Part shown: positions 7,647 through 15,245 of the stretch, piece after piece
Position numbering within the stretch: position 1 is the first letter of the stretch
How the letters are laid out: every line of letters begins with the position of its first letter
DNA from: CAIXRL01 sp964619155
GTDB taxonomy: Bacteria; Eisenbacteria; RBG-16-71-46
Length of the DNA: 64,000 bases
Assembly: GCA_964619155.1 (NCBI GenBank)
Contig: CAZUEM010000001.1
Location: 1-64,000, forward strand
Reading direction: 5' to 3'
The notes under the pieces: generated by a model
Seen by the model: only the letters and a program-made list of their open reading frames with translations
Databases searched by the model: none
What the model was told of the DNA's origin: nothing
Made by a program: the position numbers and the translations under genes

Positions 7647-9038
7647 ATGGCTTCCCAACCTAATATCGTCAAGGGCGCGAGCGTTACAGAGGCAGAAGCC
7701 TACCTTCGGCGCCTGTGCGAGCAGACGTTCCTCTCGCTCTGGAGCTACCCGAACCCCCAAAGCGACGAGGGGCTTATCGGTGGGCGCGTTCGTGAGGTGT
7801 GTGATCTCCTCGTAGTGTGTGGCTCTGACGTCATCATCTTCTCGGACAAGGGCACGCGGTTTCCACATGCAGTGGATCTTCCCCTCGCGTGGTCGAGGTG
7901 GTTCCGGAAGGCGATCTACGGCGCCGCGAAGCAGGCATGGGGCGCCCAGCGCCTGCTGAGCAGCCAGCCGGATCGCATCTTTCTCGATCGCGCCTGCCAG
8001 CAACCGCTGCCCGTGGAGCTTCCCCGAACATCCCTGCGGTTCCACCTGATCGTGGTGGCGCATGGCGTGTCCGAACACGTTCGACAGCACTTCGGCGACA
8101 GTGGGACGCTCATGATTGACACCATGCTTCGCGGAGCGGAGGCCCACACGCTGCCATTCTGCGTCGGCGATCTCGCTCCGGAGAAGCAGTTCGTTCATGT
8201 CCTAGATGATGAGTCCTTAATTGCCCTGATGAGTTCTAGGGATACGGTGGTGGACTTCCTGGCGTATCTGGAGAAGCGGGAGGCGCTGCTGCGAGGGGCT
8301 ACCTTCATCGCCGCGGCAGGCGAAGAGGAGTTGCTCGCGTACTACCTGACACACATGAACGCGGCCATGGAGCACGACTTTGTCTTCGAAATGAAGGGGC
8401 AACCGCCGCCCGACTCTCTGCACCTCGACCAAGGATTCTGGGAGTCCTTCCAGGCGAGTCCCGAGCGGGCACGCCAACTCCAGGCTGATGAGATCAGCTA
8501 CATCTGGGACAAGTTGATCGACAGCTTCGGCAATCACGCGCTCAATGGCACGCAATACACCGTGAGCCAGGGGGGCTTCGCCGACACCGAGCGCGTTCTG
8601 CGCTTCATGGCTCGTGCACCGCGGGTGGCCCGGCGCGAGTATTCGCTCCAGCTAGTCGACATGCTCGAAACGACGCCGGTAACTCATCGTCGCATTCGGG
8701 TCAGCAGGCCACTGGTGCCAGGCCAGCCCCACTACGTGTTCTTGCTGTTCCCGCACCCACCCAACGTTCCCTATGCCGAGTATCGGGAAGTACGGGGGCA
8801 GTACCTCGGGTGGTGCTGCCTCGTCGCGAGGCTGAAGTACCCGGAGGCGGAGGATATCGTGGGCATCGCCACCGAGCCGGGCATCGAACGCGAAACGCGT
8901 TCAGAGGACGCCGTGTACTTCGACGGGCGAGTCTGGACCGAAGAGCACGAGCGCGAGGCGGTGTCCCTGCAGGAGGATCTAAGGATCTTGACCACGGTGC
9001 GAGAGTTCAGGTCCACCACCCTTGAGTATCCGGAATAG
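7647..9038 (+). CDS. Uncharacterised 463-aa protein, possibly nuclease-like N-terminus
   Basis: Start chosen at ATG 7647 because GGGAGGA sits 5 nt upstream. Residues ~40-75 read GGRVREVCDLLVVCGSDVIIFSDKG, an alpha-beta arrangement reminiscent of a PD-(D/E)XK or NERD core (E...D......S-D-K). The residue two before the Lys is Ser rather than Asp or Glu, so a canonical site is not shown. The rest (~80-463) is mixed alpha/beta with no motif I know. No signal peptide or membrane segment. It originally faced the HEPN-protein gene tail to tail with a gap of about 15 nt, before IS481 inserted. A defence or restriction accessory is plausible from context only. Confidence 0.7.
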   Translation: MASQPNIVKGASVTEAEAYLRRLCEQTFLSLWSYPNPQSDEGLIGGRVREVCDLLVVCGSDVIIFSDKGTRFPHAVDLPLAWSRWFRKAIYGAAKQAWGAQRLLSSQPDRIFLDRACQQPLPVELPRTSLRFHLIVVAHGVSEHVRQHFGDSGTLMIDTMLRGAEAHTLPFCVGDLAPEKQFVHVLDDESLIALMSSRDTVVDFLAYLEKREALLRGATFIAAAGEEELLAYYLTHMNAAMEHDFVFEMKGQPPPDSLHLDQGFWESFQASPERARQLQADEISYIWDKLIDSFGNHALNGTQYTVSQGGFADTERVLRFMARAPRVARREYSLQLVDMLETTPVTHRRIRVSRPLVPGQPHYVFLLFPHPPNVPYAEYREVRGQYLGWCCLVARLKYPEAEDIVGIATEPGIERETRSEDAVYFDGRVWTEEHEREAVSLQEDLRILTTVREFRSTTLEYPE

Positions 9039-9126
9039 TTCGGGAGATCGGCACTAACGGACCAGCCGACCCGCAAGCGGCGTACGCCGCGACATGTGAG
9101 CCTGAACGGTCGGAGGCGGTTCTAGC

Positions 9127-10176
9127 TGTGATGTCTAAGCACGTTGTTTACAGCGTGCCAGAAGTCGGCTGAAGGGTGCGGCGCCCGCCAGACTACTGTG
9201 CGGGCGCCGTCGATTGTAGTGGGCCAGCCAGCGCGGTAGTGCCTGAGCGCGAACACGAGAGTGGGTGTAGGCCACGGCGTAGGCCCACTCGCGCAGCATC
9301 GTCTGGATGAAGCGCTCGGCCTTGCCATTGGTGCAGGGACGATACGGCCGAGTGCGGCGATGGCGGATGCGCAGCTCCTCGCAGGCCTGCGCGAACAGTC
9401 GGGCGAGGTAGCCGAAGCCGTTGTCGGTGAGGATGCGGCGCACCCGCACGCCGACGGTGCGGAACCAGGCGATCGCGCGGCGGAGGAACCCCGTCATGGT
9501 GGGTGCGGTCTCGTCGCGGTGCATCTCGACGTACGCCACGCGGGTGGCATCGTCGATCGCGACGTGCACGTACTCCCAGCCTGCACCCCGCGTGCGCGTC
9601 GTACGGTCGCCGTTGACGCGGTGACCGGGACGCTCGATGCGCCCCAGCTTCTTCACGTCGAGGTGGACGAGGTCCCCGGGACGACGATGCTCGTAGCGCA
9701 CCGGGCGCACCGTGGGCTCGAGGTCTCGCAGTCGGGACAGCCCGTGCCGCTGGAGCACCCGAGCCACCGTAGCGGCTGGGAGCTTGAGCTCCCGCGCGAT
9801 CTTCGGCCCCGTCATCCGAGTACGCCGCAGCAGGACGATCATGTCCTCCCACATCCGCGGCGTGCGGCCGGGGCTACGGCGGGGACGCGAGGGGCGGTCG
9901 AGCAGCCCCTGATCGTCGCGCCAGCGCGCCAACCACTTGTGCGCCGTGACGCGACTGATGCCGGCCGCATGAGCGGCGGCACTCACGCTCCAGCGCTGTT
10001 CCGTGACGCGGGTGACGAGCAGGACTCGACTCGCAGGGCAGGTGCGTGCTCCACTGTGGAGGTCCATCCGGGGCTCCTCGGGGTCGTCTGTTGGCTGGCC
10101 TGAACACCACCAACTTCCGACACCAGGGCCCCGGTTGAACAGGGCTCACCTGTAAACAACGTGGTGAGACTTCACA
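9127..10176 (-). mobile_element. Intact IS481-family insertion sequence with target duplication
   Basis: A 1050-bp element with 27-bp imperfect terminal inverted repeats (9127-9153 and 10150-10176, 24 of 27 identical) starting TGTGA. It is flanked on both sides by the 6-bp sequence TCTAGC (9121-9126 and 10177-10182), a clean target-site duplication. It encodes one DDE transposase. It sits in the 3' end of the HEPN gene. The perfect duplication suggests a recent insertion. Confidence 0.92.
9135..10067 (-). CDS. IS481-family DDE transposase
   Basis: 310 residues. N-terminal HTH region (SVSAAAHAAGISRVTAHKWL, then a second helix-turn-helix to ~residue 105) binds the ends. The rve catalytic core runs ~120-290 with Asp in HLDVKKL, Asp in LTDNGFG and Glu in NGKAERF; HYNRRRPHSSL is the family's usual C-terminal signature. 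Full-length and apparently uninterrupted, so probably active. The frame ends inside the left terminal repeat, as is common in compact IS481 elements. Confidence 0.92.
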   Translation of the reverse strand: MDLHSGARTCPASRVLLVTRVTEQRWSVSAAAHAAGISRVTAHKWLARWRDDQGLLDRPSRPRRSPGRTPRMWEDMIVLLRRTRMTGPKIARELKLPAATVARVLQRHGLSRLRDLEPTVRPVRYEHRRPGDLVHLDVKKLGRIERPGHRVNGDRTTRTRGAGWEYVHVAIDDATRVAYVEMHRDETAPTMTGFLRRAIAWFRTVGVRVRRILTDNGFGYLARLFAQACEELRIRHRRTRPYRPCTNGKAERFIQTMLREWAYAVAYTHSRVRAQALPRWLAHYNRRRPHSSLAGAAPFSRLLARCKQRA

Positions 10177-10766
10177 TCTAGCGGCACCGGGCACCCGTTT
10201 CGCTCAAGGAATGAGCACAACGCGCTACTTAGCATCTGTGGTCGCTCAGGATCGGTCGATCCAAGCACTCGGAAGACGAGCTGATAGGCGTGGTTGTATG
10301 CGGTGAGCGCGTCTTGTTCTGGATCCGTGGGTTCGTGCGAGAAGACGTGCAGGTACCTATTGCGCAAACGCTTGATGGCTGCGAAGGCCTGCCACTCGTC
10401 GCCGGTGATCAGATCATAGGCCCGAAGGACGGCAAGCCGCCGCTGCTGGCCCAGTTCCTCGAAGGGTCTGCCAAAGAGATTGCGTTGCAGCGATTCGTCC
10501 AGCAGAGCGCCGTTGTGGCGCAACTCCGCCATGTCAAACAGCAGCGTCGCGACCATTTCCGCGACGAGGCCGCACTGGGTGACGACGCCGAGCATGTCTC
10601 CAAGCATGTAGCTGGCCTTCGCCGAACGCAGCGGACCGACCAGCTTGGCCACGATCTTCACTTCGGGTGGCACGGTGTGCAGGAGCGCCGTTCCCTCTTC
10701 CAGGGTAATTGTGAGGTACCGCTGCTTCAGCAACTCGAGTTGTGAGTCCATCGTGATGCAGCCCAT
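10146..10766 (-). CDS. HEPN-domain protein, 3' end replaced by IS481
   Basis: Now 206 residues. Mostly helical, with IKRLRNRYLHVFSH containing RNxxxH, the catalytic motif of HEPN ribonucleases. Start is either ATG 10766 or ATG 10751 (MDSQLELL); neither has a clear ribosome binding site. At 10182 the gene runs into IS481, so the last ~10 residues come from the terminal repeat. Removing the element and one target copy restores a frame continuing about 22 residues to a stop at 9054-9056. The conserved domain and motif are upstream of the break, so the product may still work. HEPN proteins are often toxins or defence effectors; no antitoxin partner is recognised next to it. Confidence 0.75.
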   Translation of the reverse strand: MGCITMDSQLELLKQRYLTITLEEGTALLHTVPPEVKIVAKLVGPLRSAKASYMLGDMLGVVTQCGLVAEMVATLLFDMAELRHNGALLDESLQRNLFGRPFEELGQQRRLAVLRAYDLITGDEWQAFAAIKRLRNRYLHVFSHEPTDPEQDALTAYNHAYQLVFRVLGSTDPERPQMLSSALCSFLERNGCPVPLDVKSHHVVYR

Positions 10767-10829
10767 GAATGTTAGGGCGTTGCTGAGGCTGGCTGGACCA
10801 GTGCCCGGGCCTTCCGGATCGGCCTCGTC

Positions 10830-11063
10830 TCAGACGAGCGGGTAGGGGTATTCCGAGATAGTTACACCGGTTTCGGTGAAGTAGATGTCGCGTGGTTCGA
10901 TCGCCATTGGACGCCCCAAGGTGAGTGGGATGTTATCCTGCGCCGAGGGCTCGGACATGCGCTCTGAGGCACGACACTCTAGCACCTGAAACAGCCGAGA
11001 TCTCAAACGCGAGCTTCGTGCACGAGTCGAGATATCATTGGACAGTGTGGTGCGAACTGCCAA
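10830..11063 (-). CDS. Possible small protein, uncertain
   Basis: A 77-residue minus-strand frame upstream of the HEPN gene. The N-terminal half looks like shadow sequence. The C-terminal half from Met (about 10960) reads like protein (IPLTLGRPMAIEPRDIYFTE). A 42-residue product is possible, but no ribosome binding site is visible and I do not recognise a family. Its position as a small gene before a HEPN gene would suit an antitoxin; that is speculation. Confidence 0.3.
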   Translation of the reverse strand: MAVRTTLSNDISTRARSSRLRSRLFQVLECRASERMSEPSAQDNIPLTLGRPMAIEPRDIYFTETGVTISEYPYPLV

Positions 11064-11111
11064 TCTGAGCTGCTGCTCTGGAACCTTGTGGGGGCGGTCG
11101 TCGTGAGGCCG

Positions 11112-11659
11112 ATGAAGCTGTGGCGGGGGAGCAATCTCAGTAGTGACCGCGGGACCATGGAGCTCTACCGGGTCGCCGGCATCTTGAGCCGACTGCCGCT
11201 TGTGGGGACCCCGACTACGTCAGGCGCCGTGGTCTGTGGAGCGCCGTTGGAGCACACGTCAACCCAGGCGGCGAAGTCGAAGAGCGCTTCTTGCAGACGA
11301 GCAGCTTCATCTCCTTCTCCGAGTCCGAGGAGCGGGCAAAGCACTTCGCAGCCCAACGCGGTACTCATGAGCTTGAGTCGTGTGCAGGGTGCGATGAAGA
11401 CGCCGTTCTCTTCGAGCTGGACATATCAGGTCGCGAACCGCTCGACGTCGCCGGGGCGTCGCGACTGCCCTACCGCTGTGACTACACCCGAGCGATCCCG
11501 CTCCACAACGATGACGACGAGCGCGCGTCGGTCAAGTACTGCTGCTGCGAGTACTGCGATAGCTCCTCGAAGGAGCACTCGCTAGCTCTGATTGACGTCG
11601 TTCGGTTCCTTGCGGGGCATGCATCCGAAGCGACGAACCCAGGAGCGGGTGACCGTTGA
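11112..11659 (+). pseudogene. Frameshifted ADP-ribosyltransferase-like gene
   Basis: Two overlapping plus-strand frames appear to be halves of one gene. From ATG 11112 the first reads MKLWRGSN...MELYRVAGIL...GAPLEH. The second is open from 11147 and reads GEVEERFLQTSSFISFSES, then EERAKHFA, ending at 11659. An early W/Y-R-G and a later S/T-x-S-F-x-S-F-S followed by A-x-x-FA is the layout of ART-fold NAD-using toxins. The change from frame one to two (a -1 shift) would fall near 11245-11262. A CCCEYC motif near the C-terminus is unexplained. Decay, an assembly error or recoding are all possible. Confidence 0.45.
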
Positions 11660-11705
11660 CACACCTGCTCTTTCGCGCACACCGAAGTCGGCTGCACCCT
11701 ATTAG

Positions 11706-12104
11706 TTAGGTCACGGCCAGCGAGTCCTCAATGGCGTCCAACCGCGTCAACACGACTCCGACAAGTTCGCGATCCCCGCCATACTCGCAAATCCCTCCGT
11801 ACAAGTTGCGGAGGAATTCCGAGGGATGCGTGCCGGTGCGGGCCACAAGGAGGCACGGCTTCCTACTCGCCCGGGCGATCCCCAACTCGACGCCGACACC
11901 ATGGCTGGGAAGCGAAACGTCGGCGATGATCAGCTCCGCCCGGGCTAAGGCCTCAAGACTACGCTTCACTAGGCTTGTCGGATCAGAGTTCCTGCGTGGC
12001 TGCGTGACGTCATGGCCAGCAAGCCGGAGCCGCCCAGCCAGTCTGACCATAGCGGGAGGCGGACCGATGGTCCCTGAGACGGGGAAGGCCAAGTAGATAT
12101 TCAT
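11706..12104 (-). CDS. DNPH1/RCL-like nucleotide N-glycosidase (N-deoxyribosyltransferase superfamily)
   Basis: 132 residues from ATG 12104, which overlaps the preceding stop as ATGA with GGAGACC upstream, so translation is coupled. N-terminus MNIYLAFPVSG is the first strand and loop of the superfamily. ELIIADVSLPS-HGVGVELGIA matches the DNPH1/RCL pattern (A-E/D-V-x-x-P-S-x-G-V-G-x-E-L-G-x-A), whose Glu is the catalytic nucleophile. Known members cleave the glycosidic bond of deoxynucleoside 5'-monophosphates; human DNPH1 removes hydroxymethyl-dUMP. Length is near the usual ~150. Last gene of the three-gene operon; role in sanitising or liberating a modified base is inferred. A plain nucleoside deoxyribosyltransferase is the alternative. 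Confidence 0.8.
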   Translation of the reverse strand: MNIYLAFPVSGTIGPPPAMVRLAGRLRLAGHDVTQPRRNSDPTSLVKRSLEALARAELIIADVSLPSHGVGVELGIARASRKPCLLVARTGTHPSEFLRNLYGGICEYGGDRELVGVVLTRLDAIEDSLAVT

Positions 12105-12877
12105 GCCAAGGTCTCCATGAAGGCTGCTCCATAGGCGTACAGATCGCCCCGAAACGGCGACGGAACGGCGGTCAGGTCCAGTCCGCAGGTCTTTCGGATC
12201 TTCTCCCCACTGAGATCGTCCATCGGATACTGGTCCAGACGGTGGGTGAGGTCGGAGGTCAGGACCTTGGCTGACCATGGGCCGATGCCGGGCAGGGGGC
12301 CAGACGACCTTCTCTGCCCGTGTTCGTCAAACGCCCTGCTCCCTCGGATTAGGCAGGCGGCGCGAAATCCCATTCCTAGGCGGACCAGGCGAGTGTGGCC
12401 AACCGCGCGCAGTTGGCTCGGAGTCGGCATGCCGACGGCATACCCGCTCGTCGGCCCCAAGTTCATGGCCAACCGGCTCAGGCGTCGCTTAGCCTCGCCG
12501 GCGCGCACGACCTGCCGGAGGACCACGCGCACGTACGCTTCCCAGGGTGTCGCCGAGAACGTGGGGACCACGAGCGTCGTCTGGACGAAGCGGCGAAACG
12601 CGATCGAGGTTCGAGGTCCGAGAGACGGTCGAAGCGAAGGCCAAGCGGCCAGTGGCTGACCGGCCACAGCCCGTTTGGCCCAGTCAGGGCCCTCGACCAC
12701 TACTGCACCATCCACCATGCCAATAGCGATGCTCGCTTTATGCCGTCCGTTCCCGACCAAGCGAACGTATGCGCCGTGTCGGGGGTCCCAACGGAAGGGC
12801 GTGACGAGATCTGTGGCGGCGCCCGGAAAGATCCTAAAGACCATACGCGGCACTCTCTTCAACGAGCTTGAACTCAC
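12101..12877 (-). CDS. HhH-GPD superfamily DNA glycosylase-like protein
   Basis: 258 residues from GTG 12877 (AAGGAG 4 nt upstream); ATG 12844 is an alternative. Residues ~15-70 look like the AlkA-type N-terminal domain. The helix-hairpin-helix is LPGIGPWSAKVLT (~res 200-212), followed by DQYPMDDLSGEKI, where the Asp after Pro-x is in the position of the catalytic Asp of AlkA-type enzymes. The four-Cys iron-sulfur loop of Nth/MutY is absent. It overlaps the radical SAM gene upstream by 44 nt (or 11 nt) and the DNPH1-like gene by 4 nt. Expected activity is excision of an altered base from DNA. Relatives acting as thymine-modifying enzymes in phages are also known, so a synthetic role is possible. 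Confidence 0.82.
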   Translation of the reverse strand: MSSSSLKRVPRMVFRIFPGAATDLVTPFRWDPRHGAYVRLVGNGRHKASIAIGMVDGAVVVEGPDWAKRAVAGQPLAAWPSLRPSLGPRTSIAFRRFVQTTLVVPTFSATPWEAYVRVVLRQVVRAGEAKRRLSRLAMNLGPTSGYAVGMPTPSQLRAVGHTRLVRLGMGFRAACLIRGSRAFDEHGQRRSSGPLPGIGPWSAKVLTSDLTHRLDQYPMDDLSGEKIRKTCGLDLTAVPSPFRGDLYAYGAAFMETLA

Positions 12878-14969
12878 CGAACTCCTTCTTCAGGGCGTTT
12901 ACCGACGTGCCGGATGCGAAATGCTCATAAGCAAACTTCACCAAGTGTCGCAGATCGATTGGATCGAAGTAATGGTTGAGAGACACTTCCGGCCGCGCCG
13001 CGTACTTGCGAAGGCGATGCGCCGCGAACGACCGATCAAACACGTCCACTTCCTCGACCACGGCACCTTGGTGAACAGTGCGACCGGTCTGTCGCGCTAC
13101 CTCGGTGCCTGGGAAGGGCATGACGGGGAAGAAGGCGACATCTCCGAGTCCCCGGCCCTTGAGTTCGATCGCGAAGTTGATGGTGCGCTGGAGCTGATCC
13201 CACTCTTCGTTGGGAAAACCAAGCATGAAGAAGGCCTTGGCATGAATGCCAGCCGCATGCAGGAGCGCGACGACCTCCGCAGTCCGCGTCAGATCTAGGT
13301 GTTTCCTGATGTACTTCTGCACCCGCGAGTCGCCGCTCTCAATGCCCATGTCCACTTCGAAGCACCCCGTGCGAGCCATCAGGGTGATGGTCGTCGCGTC
13401 GAGTTGGTCCGCCCGCGCCTGGCACTTCCAGCGAATCGCAAGATTGCGACTCAGCAACTCGTGACAGAAAGCCGCGATTCTGGCGCCATTGTGGTGCGAG
13501 AAGTTGTCGTCCACCACCTGGTACTCCTCGATCCCGAAGGTGCCTGCCAGGGCGGCGACGTGAGCAACCAACTGGCTCATCGAAGCTTCGCGAACGACGT
13601 GACCGAACGCGCCTGGGACCGAACAGTAGATGCAATGGAAGGCGCAGCCGCGCGAAGTATGGATGTACAAACGCTTCCGGACGCGAAAGTAGCTCTCAAG
13701 CGGCAAGAGGCTGAAATCTGGCGGCGGGAGGTCATCAAGGGGAAGGACGGTCGGTGCCGGAATGCCGGCCAAGTGCCCGGAGTGCGCGCGCAAGACGCCC
13801 GGGATGGCAACACCCTCGATGGACTGTCCTCCGAGAATGCGCTGGACGAGTTCGAGCATCGGCACCTCTCCTTCGCCAGCGACCACGAAATCCACCGAAC
13901 CCGTCGATAGCGTGTGTTGCGAGGCAAGCGTGGCGTGCGGGCCACCGCACACCACGGTGATCGCCGGAGAGATCCGCTTCAGGTAGCCGGCGATGCGATG
14001 GGCGATGTGGATGTTGGGAGAGCAGACGTTGAAGCCGACGATGTGCGGAATGGTCGGATTTCGTACCACCCGATCGACCGTGGCCAGCGCACCCAAGTTC
14101 AGAGCATAGGCGTCCAGAATGTCCACTTGGATGCCGTGTGCCCGCAGGTAGGATCCAATGCACACAAGACCGAGTGGCATGTTGTGGTCGGCAGAGAGCG
14201 CGTCACCGCGGGGATGGGCGACAAGCGAAGATGGGGTGTTGACGAGCAGCACGCGCTCCTCCGGCGGCGGGCAGTTCAGCCGGTAAAGCAGGTGCTTCAC
14301 GAAAGCCAGAGCGTCCAAGACAAAAGCACCAATGTCGACGATGCTCTGCGGGGCTAGGTAGGCGCGGTGGGCGACCTGAATCTCGGTGAATTCCGGGTAC
14401 TCTCGGCCGAAGCGCTCCACTGCGCCATTCTTCGTCGCCTCAGGGCGACCAGCGATGATAAGAAAGGCCCGCCCGGCATCGAAAATGCACTGGGCGATCT
14501 CCGTCACCAAGTTGGCATTGGCCGGTAACTGTGGCAGCAACTCAATAATGCGCCTTTCTTGCTCATGGACGCGCTCCTGACAAGCGGCTCTAAGCAGTTG
14601 GGCGTCGATGGACATTGTTGCAAGGGGGTTGGCGCCGTGAATGTCGTTCAGGAAGATCTGAAGCAAGTGCTGGTTTGGAAGTGGAATACCCGCCACGTCA
14701 CCCTGCGCGGTGATCCGGACGTGGAGTATGATGTTGTGCTTCTCGTGAATCCGGCTCATGAGGCGCCAAGCAAAGCCGAGCAGCGCCTCGTCAAGCTCTG
14801 TGAGGACAAGCAAGGCATCGATGTCGCGAATAGACGTGAGTTGTTGGTCCAGATCGGTCGTCGTACCCAGATACTGGAGCTTGCCGGCGAACGTGTAGCG
14901 GAGATGAAGGAGGAACTCGCGCAGGAGGGCGCCGACAGTCCCGGTGCCGTCTGGGTTCGCATCCGGCAT
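12834..14969 (-). CDS. Four-domain fusion: nucleotidyltransferase-like, HEPN-like, B12-binding, radical SAM
   Basis: 711 residues from ATG 14969 (GAGGTGA 6 nt upstream); ATG 14996 would add 9. Residues ~15-120 resemble a minimal nucleotidyltransferase (LQYLGTTTDLDQ, then RDIDALLVL as the D-x-D strand). Residues ~125-235 are helical with FDAGRAFLIIAG and EATKNGAVERFGREYPEF, typical of HEPN domains paired with such transferases, but without RNxxxH. Residues ~240-380 are a Rossmann-like B12-binding domain (MPLGLVCIGSYLRAHG, IVGFNVCSPN, VVCGGPHAT). The radical SAM core follows, with C442-x3-C446-x2-C449 (CAFHCIYC) ligating the [4Fe-4S] cluster, then DMGIESGD and FFMLGFPNE. C-terminal ~80 residues are accessory. 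Substrate unknown; the partners point to a nucleobase or nucleotide. Confidence 0.82.
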   Translation of the reverse strand: MPDANPDGTGTVGALLREFLLHLRYTFAGKLQYLGTTTDLDQQLTSIRDIDALLVLTELDEALLGFAWRLMSRIHEKHNIILHVRITAQGDVAGIPLPNQHLLQIFLNDIHGANPLATMSIDAQLLRAACQERVHEQERRIIELLPQLPANANLVTEIAQCIFDAGRAFLIIAGRPEATKNGAVERFGREYPEFTEIQVAHRAYLAPQSIVDIGAFVLDALAFVKHLLYRLNCPPPEERVLLVNTPSSLVAHPRGDALSADHNMPLGLVCIGSYLRAHGIQVDILDAYALNLGALATVDRVVRNPTIPHIVGFNVCSPNIHIAHRIAGYLKRISPAITVVCGGPHATLASQHTLSTGSVDFVVAGEGEVPMLELVQRILGGQSIEGVAIPGVLRAHSGHLAGIPAPTVLPLDDLPPPDFSLLPLESYFRVRKRLYIHTSRGCAFHCIYCSVPGAFGHVVREASMSQLVAHVAALAGTFGIEEYQVVDDNFSHHNGARIAAFCHELLSRNLAIRWKCQARADQLDATTITLMARTGCFEVDMGIESGDSRVQKYIRKHLDLTRTAEVVALLHAAGIHAKAFFMLGFPNEEWDQLQRTINFAIELKGRGLGDVAFFPVMPFPGTEVARQTGRTVHQGAVVEEVDVFDRSFAAHRLRKYAARPEVSLNHYFDPIDLRHLVKFAYEHFASGTSVNALKKEFGEFKLVEESAAYGL

Positions 14970-15023
14970 GGCAGTCACCTCGGGGAGGGCGGGCATTGTG
15001 AGCGTAAGTTCCCCTACCCCTGT

Positions 15024-15052
15024 AAGATAACGCGTTCGCGACAGGTGGTCAA
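15024..15052 (-). promoter_or_regulatory. Promoter of the radical SAM operon
   Basis: On the minus strand TTGACC (15052-15047) and TATCTT (15029-15024) are exactly 17 bp apart. Predicted initiation near 15017 leaves a ~20-nt leader to ATG 14996 or ~48 nt to ATG 14969. The native end of the upstream lipoprotein gene (stop at 15078-15080) lies just before it, so the operon has its own promoter. Confidence 0.7.
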
Positions 15053-15245
15053 CTCTTGAAAGCCGCGGAGGACCGCCTCAGGCCTTTTCTCGGCGGCTGT
15101 CATCAGGCATGCAAAGTTCCTCAGTGATCGGCATTGAAAAGTCCCCACCCGACACTCCCCACGGAGGAGGTTCGGGATGGAGGAAGCCGTCGTTCATGAA
15201 CGTGGAACCATGGCGCCCGAGGCATGTCGCCTCGAGGAGGAACGC

